Below, piece by piece: positions 35,490 through 47,584 of a stretch of 64,000 nucleotides of DNA. The position numbers and the translations under genes are program-made. The DNA is from Castanea sativa (taxonomy: Eukaryota > Streptophyta > Magnoliopsida > Fagales > Fagaceae). The DNA lies in NCBI RefSeq assembly GCF_040712315.1, contig NC_134017.1, positions 2,138,001 to 2,202,000 on the forward strand, read 5' to 3'. The first letter of the stretch is position 1. Every line of letters starts with the position of its first letter. The notes beneath the pieces are model-generated. The model saw only the letters and a list, made by a program, of their open reading frames with translations, did not search any database and was not told the DNA's origin.

Positions 35490-36572
35490 TGACAAAATTT
35501 AGGTACAGTACCTTAGGTGCAGTACCTTAGCTACCCCACTTAAATTTCAGCCACATGTATTTACTTAAATACTGAACAAACGGCGTCAACTTAAAAGAAA
35601 ACACTTCTATCCACCTTTATTTCCCCTGCTCAAACCACTCTGTGACACTCTTTCTTGTAATCAAGCTAATCCACCATCCCACCACCCAATACATCCACCA
35701 AAACCTCATCAACGTTATCATCATCACCACTCAAATCAACAATGCTAAAGACCATATGGACCATAATTGATTTTGCAAACCTGGAGTGCGTTGGATCTGA
35801 TTTGTGACAAGAGGGAGTCAATTTCACTAAAGGGTCATGGAGGCCGATGGGTTTCGACTTAGTTCCAGAAGAAAGGGAAGGTGTAGATGAAGAAGATAAG
35901 GATGGAGAGTCCGACCCATGAAGAAGATGAGGATAAAGAAGTAAGGAGCTTGACTCTCCTATCCGGCCACCAGCCTAACCCATGTTTTGCATTGCAGCCT
36001 ACGATCTAGTTAGAGGCACCAAGTCCATGGCCATGGCCAAGCCCATCGCTTCCGCTGTCAAGATGATCCATACCAAGTCTCTCATCACAACAATCTCACT
36101 TGCATGGAAAATTACAATCTCTGCCGGTGAGGGAGTAAGGGAGGAGGAGAAGGGGTGTAGGTTGTGATGGTGGTAGAGGAGGTGCGTGGAATTGCCTCCT
36201 GAACCTGGCCATCACCATTGTTGCATTTTTCTTTCTTTCTCTTATTTCCACAGAAAGGGATATGGGATTGTGAAGTTTGTGAAAGATAGATTTTTTTGTT
36301 TCTTTTGGGAGAGTAGGACTATTGAAGGGTTGTGAATTTTACAGAAAGTCAATTTCTTCTTGTGAGTTGTGAGATTAAAGATTTCTCAAATTGAGGTGAT
36401 GGGATTTTCTTGCTTCTAAATGGGTTTTGATTCTTTTGATACAGGGGGAAAAAAGGGAAAGAGCTATAAGTTGTAATGCCGTTTGTTTAGTATTTAAGTA
36501 AATACATGTGGCTGAAATTTAAGTAGGGAACCTAAGGTACTGCACCTAAAATACTGTACCTAAGTTTTGTCC
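35490..36572. mobile_element. MULE with unknown cargo, unit 2 only
   Basis: Terminal inverted repeats of about 110 bp (TGACAAAATTTAGGTACAGTA at the left, the inverse ending AAGTTTTGTCC at the right) and the 9-bp target duplication TTTTGTAAA (35481-35489 and 36573-36581). The empty site is near 17200 in unit 1. No transposase is present. The interior has a GC content and codon-like patches unlike the surroundings, including an acceptor-like 'ttttgcattgcag' at 35981-35993 followed by an open frame to 36167 (IASAVKMIHTKSLITTIS). This may be captured gene sequence, but I do not recognise it. The element sits inside a MITE that also received the LTR element in unit 1. Confidence 0.85.
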
Positions 36573-36606
36573 TTTTGTAAAATAGTTTGTATCTTTAGCA
36601 TTATTC

Positions 36607-37432
36607 ATCCTTTTTTTATTTCACATAAAAAATTTCTTGAAATAGTTTACTAACATGTAATCTAAAGGTATACATTAGTAAAACCCAAAATGAAATACTA
36701 GGAAAAATGGCAAACTAAATGGTGTGGAGCATGAAGCAGTAATGTATCTTTTCTTTTTTCTTTTTTTAACTTTTCTTCCTTATTTTTCTTTACTCAGGTT
36801 AAAGCTTTTTCAGAATTGTGTCAAAGTATTTTTGTTAAATACAAATGTTATCCTTTATAGAACTCTATTCGAAACGTGATAGTAAAGATTCTCTAAAAGT
36901 TTATGCTACCATATGGTCTAACATAATCAATGATGATAACACATCGTGACTTAATAAAATTTACTCAATGTAACACAATCAAAAATTACAAAAGTGTATT
37001 CCCTTATCTCATCTCCCTTCCCCTATATATGTGTGTGTGTGTGTGCGCGCGCGTGCGTGTGTTTCTCAAAAAAAAAAAAAAAATTACATAAGTGAATATA
37101 TAACCTACACATAAGAGGTTAAGAGCCTTTTATAACTTAACTAATACCTTACCTTTTTGGCGTTTTCAATGGAGCCGTCTGGAATTCAAAATCCCACATC
37201 CTCGTTGTATTTGTTGAATCTATCAAAAAAATAAAACAAACAAAAATCCTTACCGATATGGGACTAATCCTAATAATCTTGCTAACACAATAAAAAAAAA
37301 TCATTGATATACTTCTCCATCATATTAAACTAACCCAAGAGGTGCCAAAAGCCATGCTAATAATCTTGCTAACACAATGAAAAGAGTCATTGATTTATTT
37401 CTCTATCATATTAAACTAATCTAAGAGATGTT
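36607..37432. other. Unit 2 spacer
   Basis: Matches 17235-17312 and 18875-19572 of unit 1 without the Pack-MULE. It contains a (TG)/(CG) dinucleotide tract and an A tract at about 37024-37083. No gene is seen. Confidence 0.5.
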
Positions 37433-37612
37433 GTGGGTTCTAGTTAGATTAATTGGTAAAGTTTCTGATAGTTGAATAAGAAATTTGGGGTTTAATTCCC
37501 GCCTACATTAAGAAGTAATAACTGATTGGTGTTCCGGTCTGATGATAAAGAGCTATCATTAGAAGTGGATGTCATAAGTTAAAACCCTCTCAAAAAAAAA
37601 AAAAAAAAAAAC
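37433..37612 (+). mobile_element. tRNA-derived SINE, unit 2 copy
   Basis: Same insertion as 19573-19737, flanked by 'ctaagagatgtt/ct', with a longer A tail. Confidence 0.8.
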
Positions 37613-38105
37613 CTAAGAGATGCTAAGAGACTTGTAATTCAATTCGTTGCTATCTCTTGGTATTTCTAAAACATCTATGATTCAAATCCATCTTCCCTGT
37701 TGTAACCATCGAATTATCACTACAAAAATAACAACCACAAAAACTAATAGGTCATTCGTAAGCCCATGCTAAAAGTTTTATAGATTTAAATGATGACAAA
37801 CCACAAGAAAAAATGTACTTGTTATTTTAGTATCGTACTAAAAAGCACTTGGCAATCTGTATAGCCAAGAATCTTAATGTTCAATGGTATTATCAAGTTC
37901 TTCTAATGTTAAGATTTTAGGTTCAAATCTTCCGTACCCTATTTGTTGCAACTTGCAAGGAAAAAGAAAGCACATTAGTTAGCATAATAAAATGAAAATT
38001 CATATGTATAGGGGTTACATTAAAATAATGCCTAAATATTTGATTTAATAAAATTTAACACTTATAATATGCATGATACTCTTGTATCACTCGCACACAC
38101 ACACA

Positions 38106-38136
<31 letters not shown>

Positions 38137-38475
38137 GAGAGAGAGAGAGTTATTTGATCTTCCCTTAATTGTAAGTCAAATAAAAATATGAAAATTTAGG
38201 TTTATAAGATTTTCATTAAATTTCCTTCTCAAAAAAAGAAAAGTTTTTCATTAAATTTATTGGTAAAAATATAATTTTGAAATAATAGTCATAAAAGGGA
38301 AAAAATATTTAATAATTAATACATTTTTTAGGAACCCTTCAACTATAAAAGTAAAATTTCACACCTTTATAATATCATAAATAAAGCCAACTTCCTTTTT
38401 TTTTTTTTTTTAATGGGAAAATTACACTTTTCTACCATGAACTATGACTATGATTACACTTAAACATTTGAATTA

Positions 38476-38635
38476 CTTTTTAGAGAGAGAGTTTCAACTT
38501 ATGGCGTCTGCTCCTGATAGTGCTTTTTATCATTAGACTAAGACACCAATTAGTTTTTGGTGTAGGCGGGAATTGAACCTCAGATCTCTTATTGAACCAT
38601 TAGAGACTTTACTAGTTGAGCTAATTGGAACCCAC
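38476..38635 (-). mobile_element. SINE inserted only in unit 2
   Basis: 160 bp on the minus strand, with A box 'TTAGCTCAACTAGTAAAG' and B box 'GGTTCAATTCCC'. It is flanked by a perfect 15-bp duplication TAAACATTTGAATTA (38461-38475 and 38636-38650). The empty site is at about 20549 in unit 1. It is the same family as 37433-37612. Confidence 0.88.
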
Positions 38636-39119
38636 TAAACATTTGAATTATTGAAACATATGGTCGACCCCTTAATTTTAAAAATATATTACACTTACCT
38701 TCTACTAAATGTTTTGCTGTTAATTATGGAGTATGATGGGATTTAGCAATGAAGGACTAATTTATCCTTTTGAGGATTGCATTCCATTAAGTGATGAATT
38801 TGATTGGAAATCGGTTCTTAATACAATGTTCGTAATTATATCATTAAATTAGATTAGATATCAATTGGTTTTTGTCATAAATGAAGTTCAACACCGAATA
38901 CCTTATTTGATGATAAAATACTTTTATAATTGAGGTAATTTGAACCCACAATAATATGAATGATTAATTGTGCTAAAACTTTTCCTATACAAAAAAAAAA
39001 TTGTACTAAAAGTCTAAAAACTTAAATTTTTTTTTTTTATGAAATCCATATATCTAGACAAGAAATTGAAAACTCATTATAAATGGGCCAAAAGAAAAAT
39101 TATACTTTATAAAAATTTT

Positions 39120-39380
39120 AATTTTTTTTTATACATAGAAATTATACTGTATAATAATCTAAATGTGTATGTGTGTGGAGCTTCATTTTAGAGACTTAAA
39201 TCTTGGCATTTGTCTCCCACACCCCACAAGCAACCCGTTTGGTAACAGTGTATAAGTATTGTTGTTTAGTTTGCACTGTTTTGGAAATACTTGTTTGAGT
39301 GTTATAGAGATACGTGTTAGAAGTGTTATTGCTGTTTGAACACAGAAAACTGTTGTTTAAACAACAGTGCCAAATAGCCC
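39120..39380. mobile_element. Truncated SINE plus MITE, unit 2 copy
   Basis: Counterpart of 22183-22490: the SINE left part up to 'ccccacaagcaacc', then the MITE ending 'aacaacagtgccaaata'. The SINE right part has been lost here. Confidence 0.55.
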
Positions 39381-39989
39381 ATATAATATTCAAAATAGTG
39401 GCAAATTGTGGTTTTTTAATATTCAAAACTGAGTATATGTTTTTATTTTATTTTTATTCTTTTTACCTCTAATCATAAAATTTAGCTGCATTTAATTATT
39501 TTTCTATTACATACTTACAAGTTAAGTAATGCTATAAACACTAATTATTTTACAAAATTTTTACAAACTGATATTGTGGACAACTTCTTATTCGTTTTCA
39601 TTTAAATCTATTATTAATATTGTTTTTTTCATTTACTAATAACCAATTACCACAATTTTTTTTTTTTCAAAAAAGAAAAAAAATCACTCTCCACATTAGT
39701 AATTTGTAATTTTTTTTACAAAATAGTTTGTATATCTGGCATTACTCTTTCAAAATTATATTCATTCATCCAACTTGTTAATTCAAAAACGTAAATAAAT
39801 AAATTACATTAAAAAAACGTAAATAAAAAAGAAAGAAAAAGAAAAGGAAAAAGAAAAAAAAGAGTTGGATGAGAATTAGATAGGTTTCAATATGACAATA
39901 TATCACGGCTGTGTAAGTTGTACCATTTGAGAATAATAAAGTTATTTCCACATTGGCATTCCAAGGTACAATACCTTAAAGCGCGCCCG

Positions 39990-40135
39990 CTCTCATTTTT
40001 TTGGTTCTTCAAAACCAAACCCCTCTATTATAGCCATATTGTCTCGGTCAGATTCTGAGCATTGTCATCACCGTCCCTCAGATCCTTCACATCAAAAGCG
40101 AAGTCCAAATGATATAAACCAGGTATGTCCATTAC

Positions 40136-40167
<32 letters not shown>

Positions 40168-43100
40168 AAAAAAAATACATAGTAAAAACTTTGTCTTTGT
40201 TATTTATTTAAGTTTGTTTATAGTCTGAATTTCCAGATGGGAATGGCATTTTTTGTTTCAACAAATTGTTCTTTTTGGTTTAATGGGTATTTTTAAAAAT
40301 GAATAAAGATATGATTTTGGTGGCTCATATGGCTTGGTTTGGTGCCTTGTGATATAGATCATTGGAGATCTTGATTCAGATGGGGAATGCTTATCATTTT
40401 GTATTATCACAATTGAATTCATAGCATGTGATGAAGAAGAAGAATTGGGTCATTTCGGTGATCTCTTATGTGTTTTTAGTGAATATAAAAAATGGGTTTT
40501 TAACAAATGCCTCTCTCTCTAATGCCTATCACAATGAAATATGTCAATATTGTAAGAACCAAATCATGGGTCTTTTTTTTTTTTTTTAATGGGAGTTTGG
40601 TTATTTGGATTCTGAGAGAAACATTTGAAGAGCTGAGTTGTCAAGATGTAACCTTGTTTAATAACTCATTGTGATCCATTATAGTGAAGAGGAACTATAG
40701 ATGGTGCTACCATGACAGATGTGATTATGGACTCTGCATGTTAAGCTTAAATGGCAGTAGGTGTTCATGGATGACTGAGAGAGATAAAGTAGCTGTTAGG
40801 TTATGTGAATTTAGTTTATGGTAGTAAGCAGAGTTATTTGTTGATGTGTATATCAGTTTCTTATTTGTGTAGGATTGTTGTCTTCATATTCTCCTGGGTC
40901 TGGGATAATGGCTAACATGGTTGAGTCATTTTTGTATAGCTGAAAAGGTCTAAGCTGAAGATGGTGAAGCTAACTTTGATTGCCCGTGTAACTGATGGTC
41001 TTCCACTAGCAGAGGGTCTGGATGATGGCCGTGATTTAAAAGATGCTGAATTCTACAAACAGCAAGTCAAGGCTTTGTTTAAAAACCTATCAAGAGGTCA
41101 GAATGAGGCTTCAAGGATGTCAATTGAAACTGGCCCTTACGTTTTCCAGTATCCTTGTGAGATTTTTCATGTGTGTGTGTGTGTGTGTGTATGTATTTTC
41201 CCAGTATTACTTATGAGAGATAGAAACAACAGTATTATTTCTGTTACAATGAGTATGCAATCTCTTTATAGTTTAGAGAGTATTCAAACACAATGTGAAA
41301 CCCAACTTGATTCAATCTAGCCAAAAGTTTATTGCAATTGAATTTGGGGTTGGCTTCAAACACAATGTGAAATTATGGAGATTTTATGAGACTTTTAGAT
41401 GATTGTGAGATATTGAGTTCCTTGTAGGTGTTGTCGTCTAGTTAAAATTGTTCTATCATATTTAACGGATGCAAGATTTGATGGGGATAGCAGCTTCAGT
41501 TTAGAAATTATGCTGTCTTTTTCAACATGTCTCTATGCTGAAGTACCCTACTTTGCATAAAAGAGGCTCAGTTACAATTTGTTTCTTTTTACATCAGTAG
41601 GACATCTGATCTTCTTTTCTATATGCTCTGTTAAAATAATAATTGTGTCTGAATGTGGAACAATCTTAATGTTACCTTGACGTAAGTTCTTAGTTATATT
41701 ATCGAAGGACGCGTTTGTTACTTGACAATGTGTGACCGTGCTTATCCTAAGAAACTTGCCTTTCAATACCTTGAAGACCTCAAGAACGAATTTGAGCGTG
41801 TTAATGGGGCTCAAATTGAAACTGCTGCCAGACCTTATGCCTTCATCAAATTTGGTATGTCTAGTTTTTTCTTCATGATTCTTTTGTGTACTTCCTATTC
41901 TTACAGCATTCTTGTTGGTGTTTCTTTCGATGAGTTTAATTTTCGTACTTCTTTTTATGTTTAAAAGACACATTCATACAGAAAACGAAGAAACTGTATC
42001 AGGACACCCGTACCCAGCGGAATATTGCAAAGTTGAATGATGAACTCTATGAAGTCCACCAAATAATGACTCGCAATGTTCAGGAAGTTCTTGGTGTTGG
42101 TGAAAAGTTGGACCGTAAGATATTCCTTTTTATTTTCAGAAATACTTAAATTTAATTATGTTATTTTGTTCTGATGTTTGTTTGAAGCTATGCAACATAA
42201 TCTATTCGCAAATTTTAAATAAAGTATGAAATGCTTAACATCTTGCATTGTTGCATTCAATAAGAAATTTCTCTTTGGTCACTCTGGTGGGTTTATTTCA
42301 CAGGTCTGTATAGCTTTGTGTGCGCACACACACATTGGGCACCCCAAAAGGAACATTCAATGTCTTAGGATACTTGTAGTTGTATGTGTGTGCTTGGAAA
42401 TGCATGTATGTTGCTTTGTTGATATGTGGTTGTGTTTAGTCTTGAAACAAGAAGCTATTATAGATACATTCACCATGGTTGAAATAATGCTAGAGTGCAG
42501 TTGGTACCTATCCACTTGTAAAGTTACCTCCCCTTTGCTGTACCAGAATCTGCACACTGGCATGAGGAGTGTCAAGAACAAAGCCAGGCTTGCTTTAAAG
42601 TTCTTTTTTTTTTTTTGATAAGTAATAAGTTTTATTGATATCAAAAAGGAACACCCTAGTACACAAAGAGTGTACAAGGGGTCAAGAAATCAAATACAAA
42701 AGTTGCAAGAGTCTAGGAAATCAATAAAAGAAGGGAATGATTGTTTTTGCAAAGCAAACAACCACTCCGCTAAAGTTATAAAAAAGAATAGCTTAAGTTC
42801 TGGAATAGATCGCTCAATATGTTCAAAACATCTACTATTTTTCTCCCTCCAAAGACACCACATTTTTTTTTGATAGGTAATAATGATATATATTCAACAA
42901 CTCTACTTTATGCAAAAAAAACATAGGGCAGAGAGAAAATTACAAAGGGAAAAGAAAGAGAAGAAAGAAAAATGAAAAGAAAAGATACTAATTACGCAGG
43001 AGGGAGCTAAGGAACATAAGGAGAGAATCACTAGAGGTGAGCCCTCAAGTCCTAGACCAGTCAAACAGAGAGTCACTAAAAGAAGCCAAAGCTGGTCATC

Positions 43101-46100
43101 CGAACTATCCATGTCCTCAAATGTCCTTCTGTTTTGCTCCCTCTAAAGACACCACATTAAGCACAATGGAGTTAAATTCCAAATGCTAGACGAATGCTTT
43201 CCAGGCCAATTCCATCAACCAAAAAGAGTATCCGCAACCGACACCACATTAAGCAATGAGGAACGATGGACAAAATATATTTATTTTGATGACGACCAAA
43301 ACTGCCTTGCCAACACCCTAACAGCCCCAAAACAGTATGCGGCATATCCCAAGTTACTCCAAATAAACCCAAAACCATAGACCATAGATCCATCGTTCTG
43401 GCAAGATGGATTTTGTGTGTTTGCTAACTATTATCAAAATTTTGTGTTTACTTTTGTCTCTAAAGAAACAGTTATTGGCATATTTGCGCTTGGTTGAAAC
43501 ACTTGTTGAATGTGAAGTTATGTTTGTGACATCAAACTGTATGGTGTTAACACAAAATTATAGTTGCATAACTCTCTTGTAGGTCACAGCTCTGTGTGTG
43601 GAGGTCACATATTTGCGCTTGATTGAAACACTTGTCGAATGTGAAGTTATTTTTGTGACATCAAATTATATGGTGTTAACACAAAATTATAGTTTCATAA
43701 CTCTCTTGTAGGTCACATTCCCCCCCCCCCCCCCCTCCCCGCCCCTCTCTGTGTGTGAAGGTCACATATTTCTGTTTATCTAGATCTTGCTAAAAAGAAA
43801 TCAGAAGAATTACTTTGTAACTTTATTTCTTAGACTAGTAATAAATCCAAAGCTCCTCCCCCCTTCCCCTTCTCTCTCTATCTGTCACGCTAATGGGTGC
43901 CTTTATTTTTTTCCTTTTTAAAGTTTTTGTCTTCAATATTACAAGTAATATAATCTCTTTCATATTTCAATTTTGCAGAGGTCAGTGAAATGTCAAGTCG
44001 ATTAACGTCAGAATCTCGTATATATGCTGATAAGGCAAGAGACTTAAATCGACAGGTTAGTTTGATCAGATTAATGCACATCATAAACATGAGAACCATC
44101 CAACTAAATTCTTTGGTTTGTGGAATCCTTATGAGCATCCTCGAATGTACTACTGAAACTGCAATCTGTTTGGTGTACAGATGTGCTTGTGAAGCCATGT
44201 TTGTGTGAGTCATGAAATAGTTTTCCAAAATTTAAACTTATTGATGTGATTTTTCCCTTTCTGGTACTTCAAAGCTTGTGATTTTGCAACATCACTTCTT
44301 AACAACTCTTTGTGCTGCTTTTAACTTAAGCTACAGCTTGGGATACATGCATACATGTTAGCAGTTTTAATGGATATTTTACATGTGTGTGTATATACGT
44401 AAAGAACCTGTGGCTGATAATGTTAATGGATATTTGTTAGCAGTGTTGGTAAAAGCGAGCTTTAAGTGCAAAGTGTGAAGCACCAAGGCTCCAACGCTTT
44501 TCCCCTCTGAGGGGAGACACATTCAAAGAAGTGCGCTTTAGGCATGCTTTTTTGTGATTTTTTATATATTTCAATAAAATTTAAACCAAAACTGAATTGT
44601 TGCTATAGTTGAATCTTTTCATTATTGATATAATCCATTGATTTGGCATATTTTTAGTGTAACTTTAGGCTCTATTTTTATTTTTATTTTCTTGGTTTTT
44701 TCTTCCCAAAAAGTAACTCCCCCATCTTCTTTTTATTTTATTTTTTCCCCTTTGAATATCTACTTGATACCAATTACCAAATCTGCTATGCCCATTCTTA
44801 GTTCATTCATGGAAAAAAAAAAGTTATGATATAGAATGTGTTTGGATAGAGCATTTTCAAGCAGCGCATTTTGCAATTTTTTTTTTTTCAAGCCACACTT
44901 GTTGACTTTTTACTGTGAACAGTGCATCTGTGCACTGTTCACGGGACCCACAATTTTCAATATTCAGCAACTTTTTCATTAAAAATGGGTCTCGCATCAC
45001 TATTCACACATTTAAAAATTATTTTGCTACAGTGTTTTCAGTTTTCAACAATAAGTTCTATCCAAACGGACCCATAATTTACTTGTGGTAATTGTTTAGT
45101 TACTTTAGTAGTTGATGTTGAACATAGCACTTAAGACTTATAGTCATTAAGTTATGAGGTTATTAGTCATAGGGAATTATGGCTACTCGAGATCCAAGAG
45201 AGGATATCACATGGAAGTACTCATATCTAGCTTATCCAAAAAATAAAAATGACTTGACTTGCAATATCTGTGGTAAAATTGCAAAAGGAGGGCTTATATA
45301 AATGTTATATGAATTATATAAAATGTTTTATTTCAATTTATATGATTATTTGATCACTTGATTGTTGTATTGCCCATTAATAATTATTTTCAAATTTATT
45401 AAATTATTTTTTTAAAATGTGCACTTTAAATTCAGCATGCGCTTGCGCTTTGCACCTAGGCTCTAGGAGACCAATGCGCCCAAGTGTGCCCTGCTTTTTA
45501 CCAACACTGATTGTTAGAACTCCCACTAGATATGGGCAGTGCCTGGTATTGGGCTGTTATTTGTGCCTCCAGCTTGCCACTGGTTTGTGCAGTGTGCAAT
45601 CAATTTCTTTCATAGATTCTGTTGATTATATGTCATTTAGATTGTAATTCTTTTGAGGAATCCTATAGATATTGCTTGTGTGTGTTATATTTAATGAAAT
45701 GTTACTTATACATAAAATAAATGACTTGTGCCTCCAGCTTATTGAGTTTTGATGTCTTATTTAGAATTTAATATAAATATGAGGTAATTGCAAGTCTTAT
45801 GAGATGAGACCTACATGACACCTTTCCTGGTAAAGATTCATATTTACAGGCTTGTGCTATTGCTAGTGCTATGAGCTTGGCATGAGTAATTTCCATTTGA
45901 GTACGCTTGCAGTTATCTTTATAACAGAAAACTTCTTTATAGTATTATGTGTTATATTGACAAGATGCATGACATTTGCTTTTCTAGATTGAATTGTTTC
46001 TCTCATGTATCTGCATTGTGTTTCTCATGTATCTGTAATTTGAAAATTACTTATCTGCTTATACATCTCAATTTTAGGCGTTGATTCGGAAGTGGGCTCC

Positions 46101-46161
46101 CGTTGCCATTGTATTTGGAGTGGTCTTCCTCCTCTTCTGGGTTAAAACAAAGATCTGGTGA
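39990..46161 (+). CDS. SEC22: SEC22-type R-SNARE, vesicle transport ER-Golgi (intact)
   Basis: SEC22 is a longin R-SNARE that drives fusion of vesicles between ER and Golgi; it is anchored by a C-terminal helix. A 5' UTR exon ends at 40122, and the next exon starts at 40940. Coding exons are 40961-41148, 41694-41854, 41968-42114, 43979-44055 and 46078-46161; phases agree and give 218 residues, the usual SEC22 length. The longin domain begins MVKLTLIARVTDGLPLAEGL (1 to about 120). The SNARE motif follows (TQRNIAKLNDELYEVHQIM through VSEMSSRLTSESRIYAD), with the central R-SNARE Arg in QNVQ/RNVQ context. The anchor is WAPVAIVFGVVFLLFWVK (about 198-215). The first splice uses CA|gtatcc and makes VFHYIIEG. 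Intron 4 holds a LINE and intron 5 a hAT element. This copy is the likely functional SEC22 of the region. Confidence 0.95.
42605..43398 (-). mobile_element. LINE fragment with a second LINE nested in it (SEC22 intron 4)
   Basis: Present only in unit 2; unit 1 reads 'aaagttctggcaag' straight through at about 25790. The outer element is 5'-truncated L1-type 3' sequence on the minus strand, with its A tail as the T run at 42605 and a short GTTCT duplication. It encodes the end of an ORF2 zf-RVT region, with a break at MWC|LWREKNSRCFEH. At that break a second LINE (about 42864-43232) is inserted with its own T run and the 10-11-bp duplication GACACCACAT(T). The nested copy itself encodes the homologous motif CLMWCL-stop-REQNRRTFED. 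Confidence 0.8.
43399..43978. other. SEC22 intron 4, right part
   Basis: Intronic DNA with a degenerate direct duplication of about 115 bp: 'gcgcttggttgaaacacttg' at about 43486 and a similar block at about 43615. A C run is at about 43719-43733. Both features are also in unit 1 at 25885-26125. Confidence 0.5.
44441..45509 (+). mobile_element. Deleted hAT transposon with BED zinc-finger remnant (SEC22 intron 5)
   Basis: Ends CAGTGTTGGTAAAAGC and CTTTTTACCAACACTG are hAT-type inverted repeats, flanked by 8-bp sites TTTGTTAG (44433-44440) and ATTGTTAG (45510-45517), 7 of 8 identical. A short frame at 45179-45301 starts MATRDPREDITWKYSYLAY and contains the CxxC of a BED zinc finger (LTCNICGKI) before a stop. 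This is the N-terminus of a hAT transposase. The rest of the transposase is gone. It lies right of the duplicated region, so only the intact SEC22 has it. Confidence 0.85.
44832..45073. mobile_element. MITE nested in the hAT element
   Basis: About 240 bp with inverted ends 'gtgtttggatagagc' and 'ctatccaaacggaccc', plus the internal palindrome 'gtgaacagtgcatctgtgca'. Family not determined. Confidence 0.6.
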
Positions 46162-47584
46162 CCATTCTGAAAACAGGTTGCGCATTTCCTCTGCAATTCT
46201 TGTGGCAAAATAGTCTTAGACTTCAGTTTCATTGCCAATCCCCATATATACTTAAAATTGTGTTTCAAGACGAACTCTAGTTCTTTTTGGCTTAGGTTAA
46301 GGAAACTAGTCCAATAGGTACCTCTGGAGATGGATCTGCTTGTAAGATTGTGGAAGAGAGACCTGTTACCTTTAAGACCAGATAAGGAGCCAAATTTATT
46401 GTTTGAAAATATGAGAAATCTTGATATGTTTGTGACTTCTACTTTTGAATATTTTCTTTTTATTACTTACATTGAAATACTCAGAGTAAGATCATGTTAA
46501 CCTTTCTAACTCATGGCTTTTGATTTTGACTTCAATTCTGGCTGAATGATTTGTACTTCGTATGCGGGGACCCAATGGTAGTACTCTTTAACCAACTAGA
46601 ATTTCTGTAAATCCTATATGGTTTGAGGTCATGACTTAAAGAAGCATCTCTTATAGCAAACATACCAAGTCACACGTGTAATAAGTTAATGAGTGAATGT
46701 CATGTGATTAAATTTTATACTCCTTTGTTAGAGTTGGTTCTACCAACCATCCACATGGTATTTATTCATTGGCTTGTTACATGGATTATTCGATATGCAT
46801 ATCACAATTGAGACTTTTTTGATCTCAAGATGCACTGTGTAGTTACACGGCATTAGTTTATGCTAGAAAGAACATGTGAAGTACACAAAAAAAGGTGGGG
46901 TGGAAAAATGAGGAATTGAGCAATAATTATCTTACCTATATATGGATCTCAAACCTGTGTGGGATTCACACCTTGTAAGAGATGCATATGTCGAATGCAT
47001 AAGATACAGGGTTGAGAGGGGTGCTCATTAGATTGTCCTACATCTGGCAATAATTGCATAGATCAAAAGATGTGTATTGCTTGTATTTCCTTCTTGTTTG
47101 TGCAGGTAAGTATCTAGTGCACCCATTGCATACAATGGGGGCCTCACAGCAGGAGGGTTTACGGGTGCTTGAGACATGGATGAACTAGTTAAAAATTATG
47201 AGGGCGATCGTTCACACTAGCTTTTGATTTAGTTGTCCAAACCATATTTGTTGCTTGATTGTCATTTGTACAATCAACTTGAAGCATTTGAAGCACTACA
47301 AAATGTCTCTCTTCAACTTCAAGAGAAACTGGACTTGAATACCCCACCCCCCACTTGTATGCAAAATCTATTAGAAACACTGTGTCATTAATCAATAACT
47401 CAGTAATCAATGCAATCAAAGTAGTTGCATCTCCATTAGATAGTCATCCAATAAGCCCACTTGATTTGATTAGCATTTGTACAATCATAGAATGGATTTC
47501 CCACCAAATTCAAAAATATCAACACAAGCTGTAGCAACTCTAATTTTGTTCAACCCTCTAATAATTTCAGGTTGAGTTGACACA
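46162..47584. other. Intergenic DNA between convergent SEC22 and KAS II genes
   Basis: The SEC22 3' UTR occupies the left part. The rest is non-coding as far as I can see. An open frame on the minus strand at 47189-47419 (76 codons) matches no family I know. The two genes converge here, so 3' UTR overlap or shared termination is possible. Confidence 0.5.

Larger units (their letters stand above)
26475..44066. repeat. Unit 2 of the large tandem segmental duplication
   Basis: Direct repeat of 3643-26470 in the same orientation. Its right end lies in SEC22 intron 5. The gene continues in unique DNA beyond it, so this is the copy that keeps the original right-hand context. Unit 2-only insertions are described separately at about 32180-33450, 35490-36572, 38476-38635, 29369-29628 and about 42605-43398. 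Confidence 0.9.

Noticed and set aside
46074..46268. Minus-strand frame over the last SEC22 exon
   Set aside because: It is antisense to the membrane-anchor exon, which is clearly coding on the plus strand.
47189..47419. Minus-strand 76-codon frame near the KAS II 3' end
   Set aside because: It is downstream of the KAS II stop, has no similarity I know and no splice link; probably chance.
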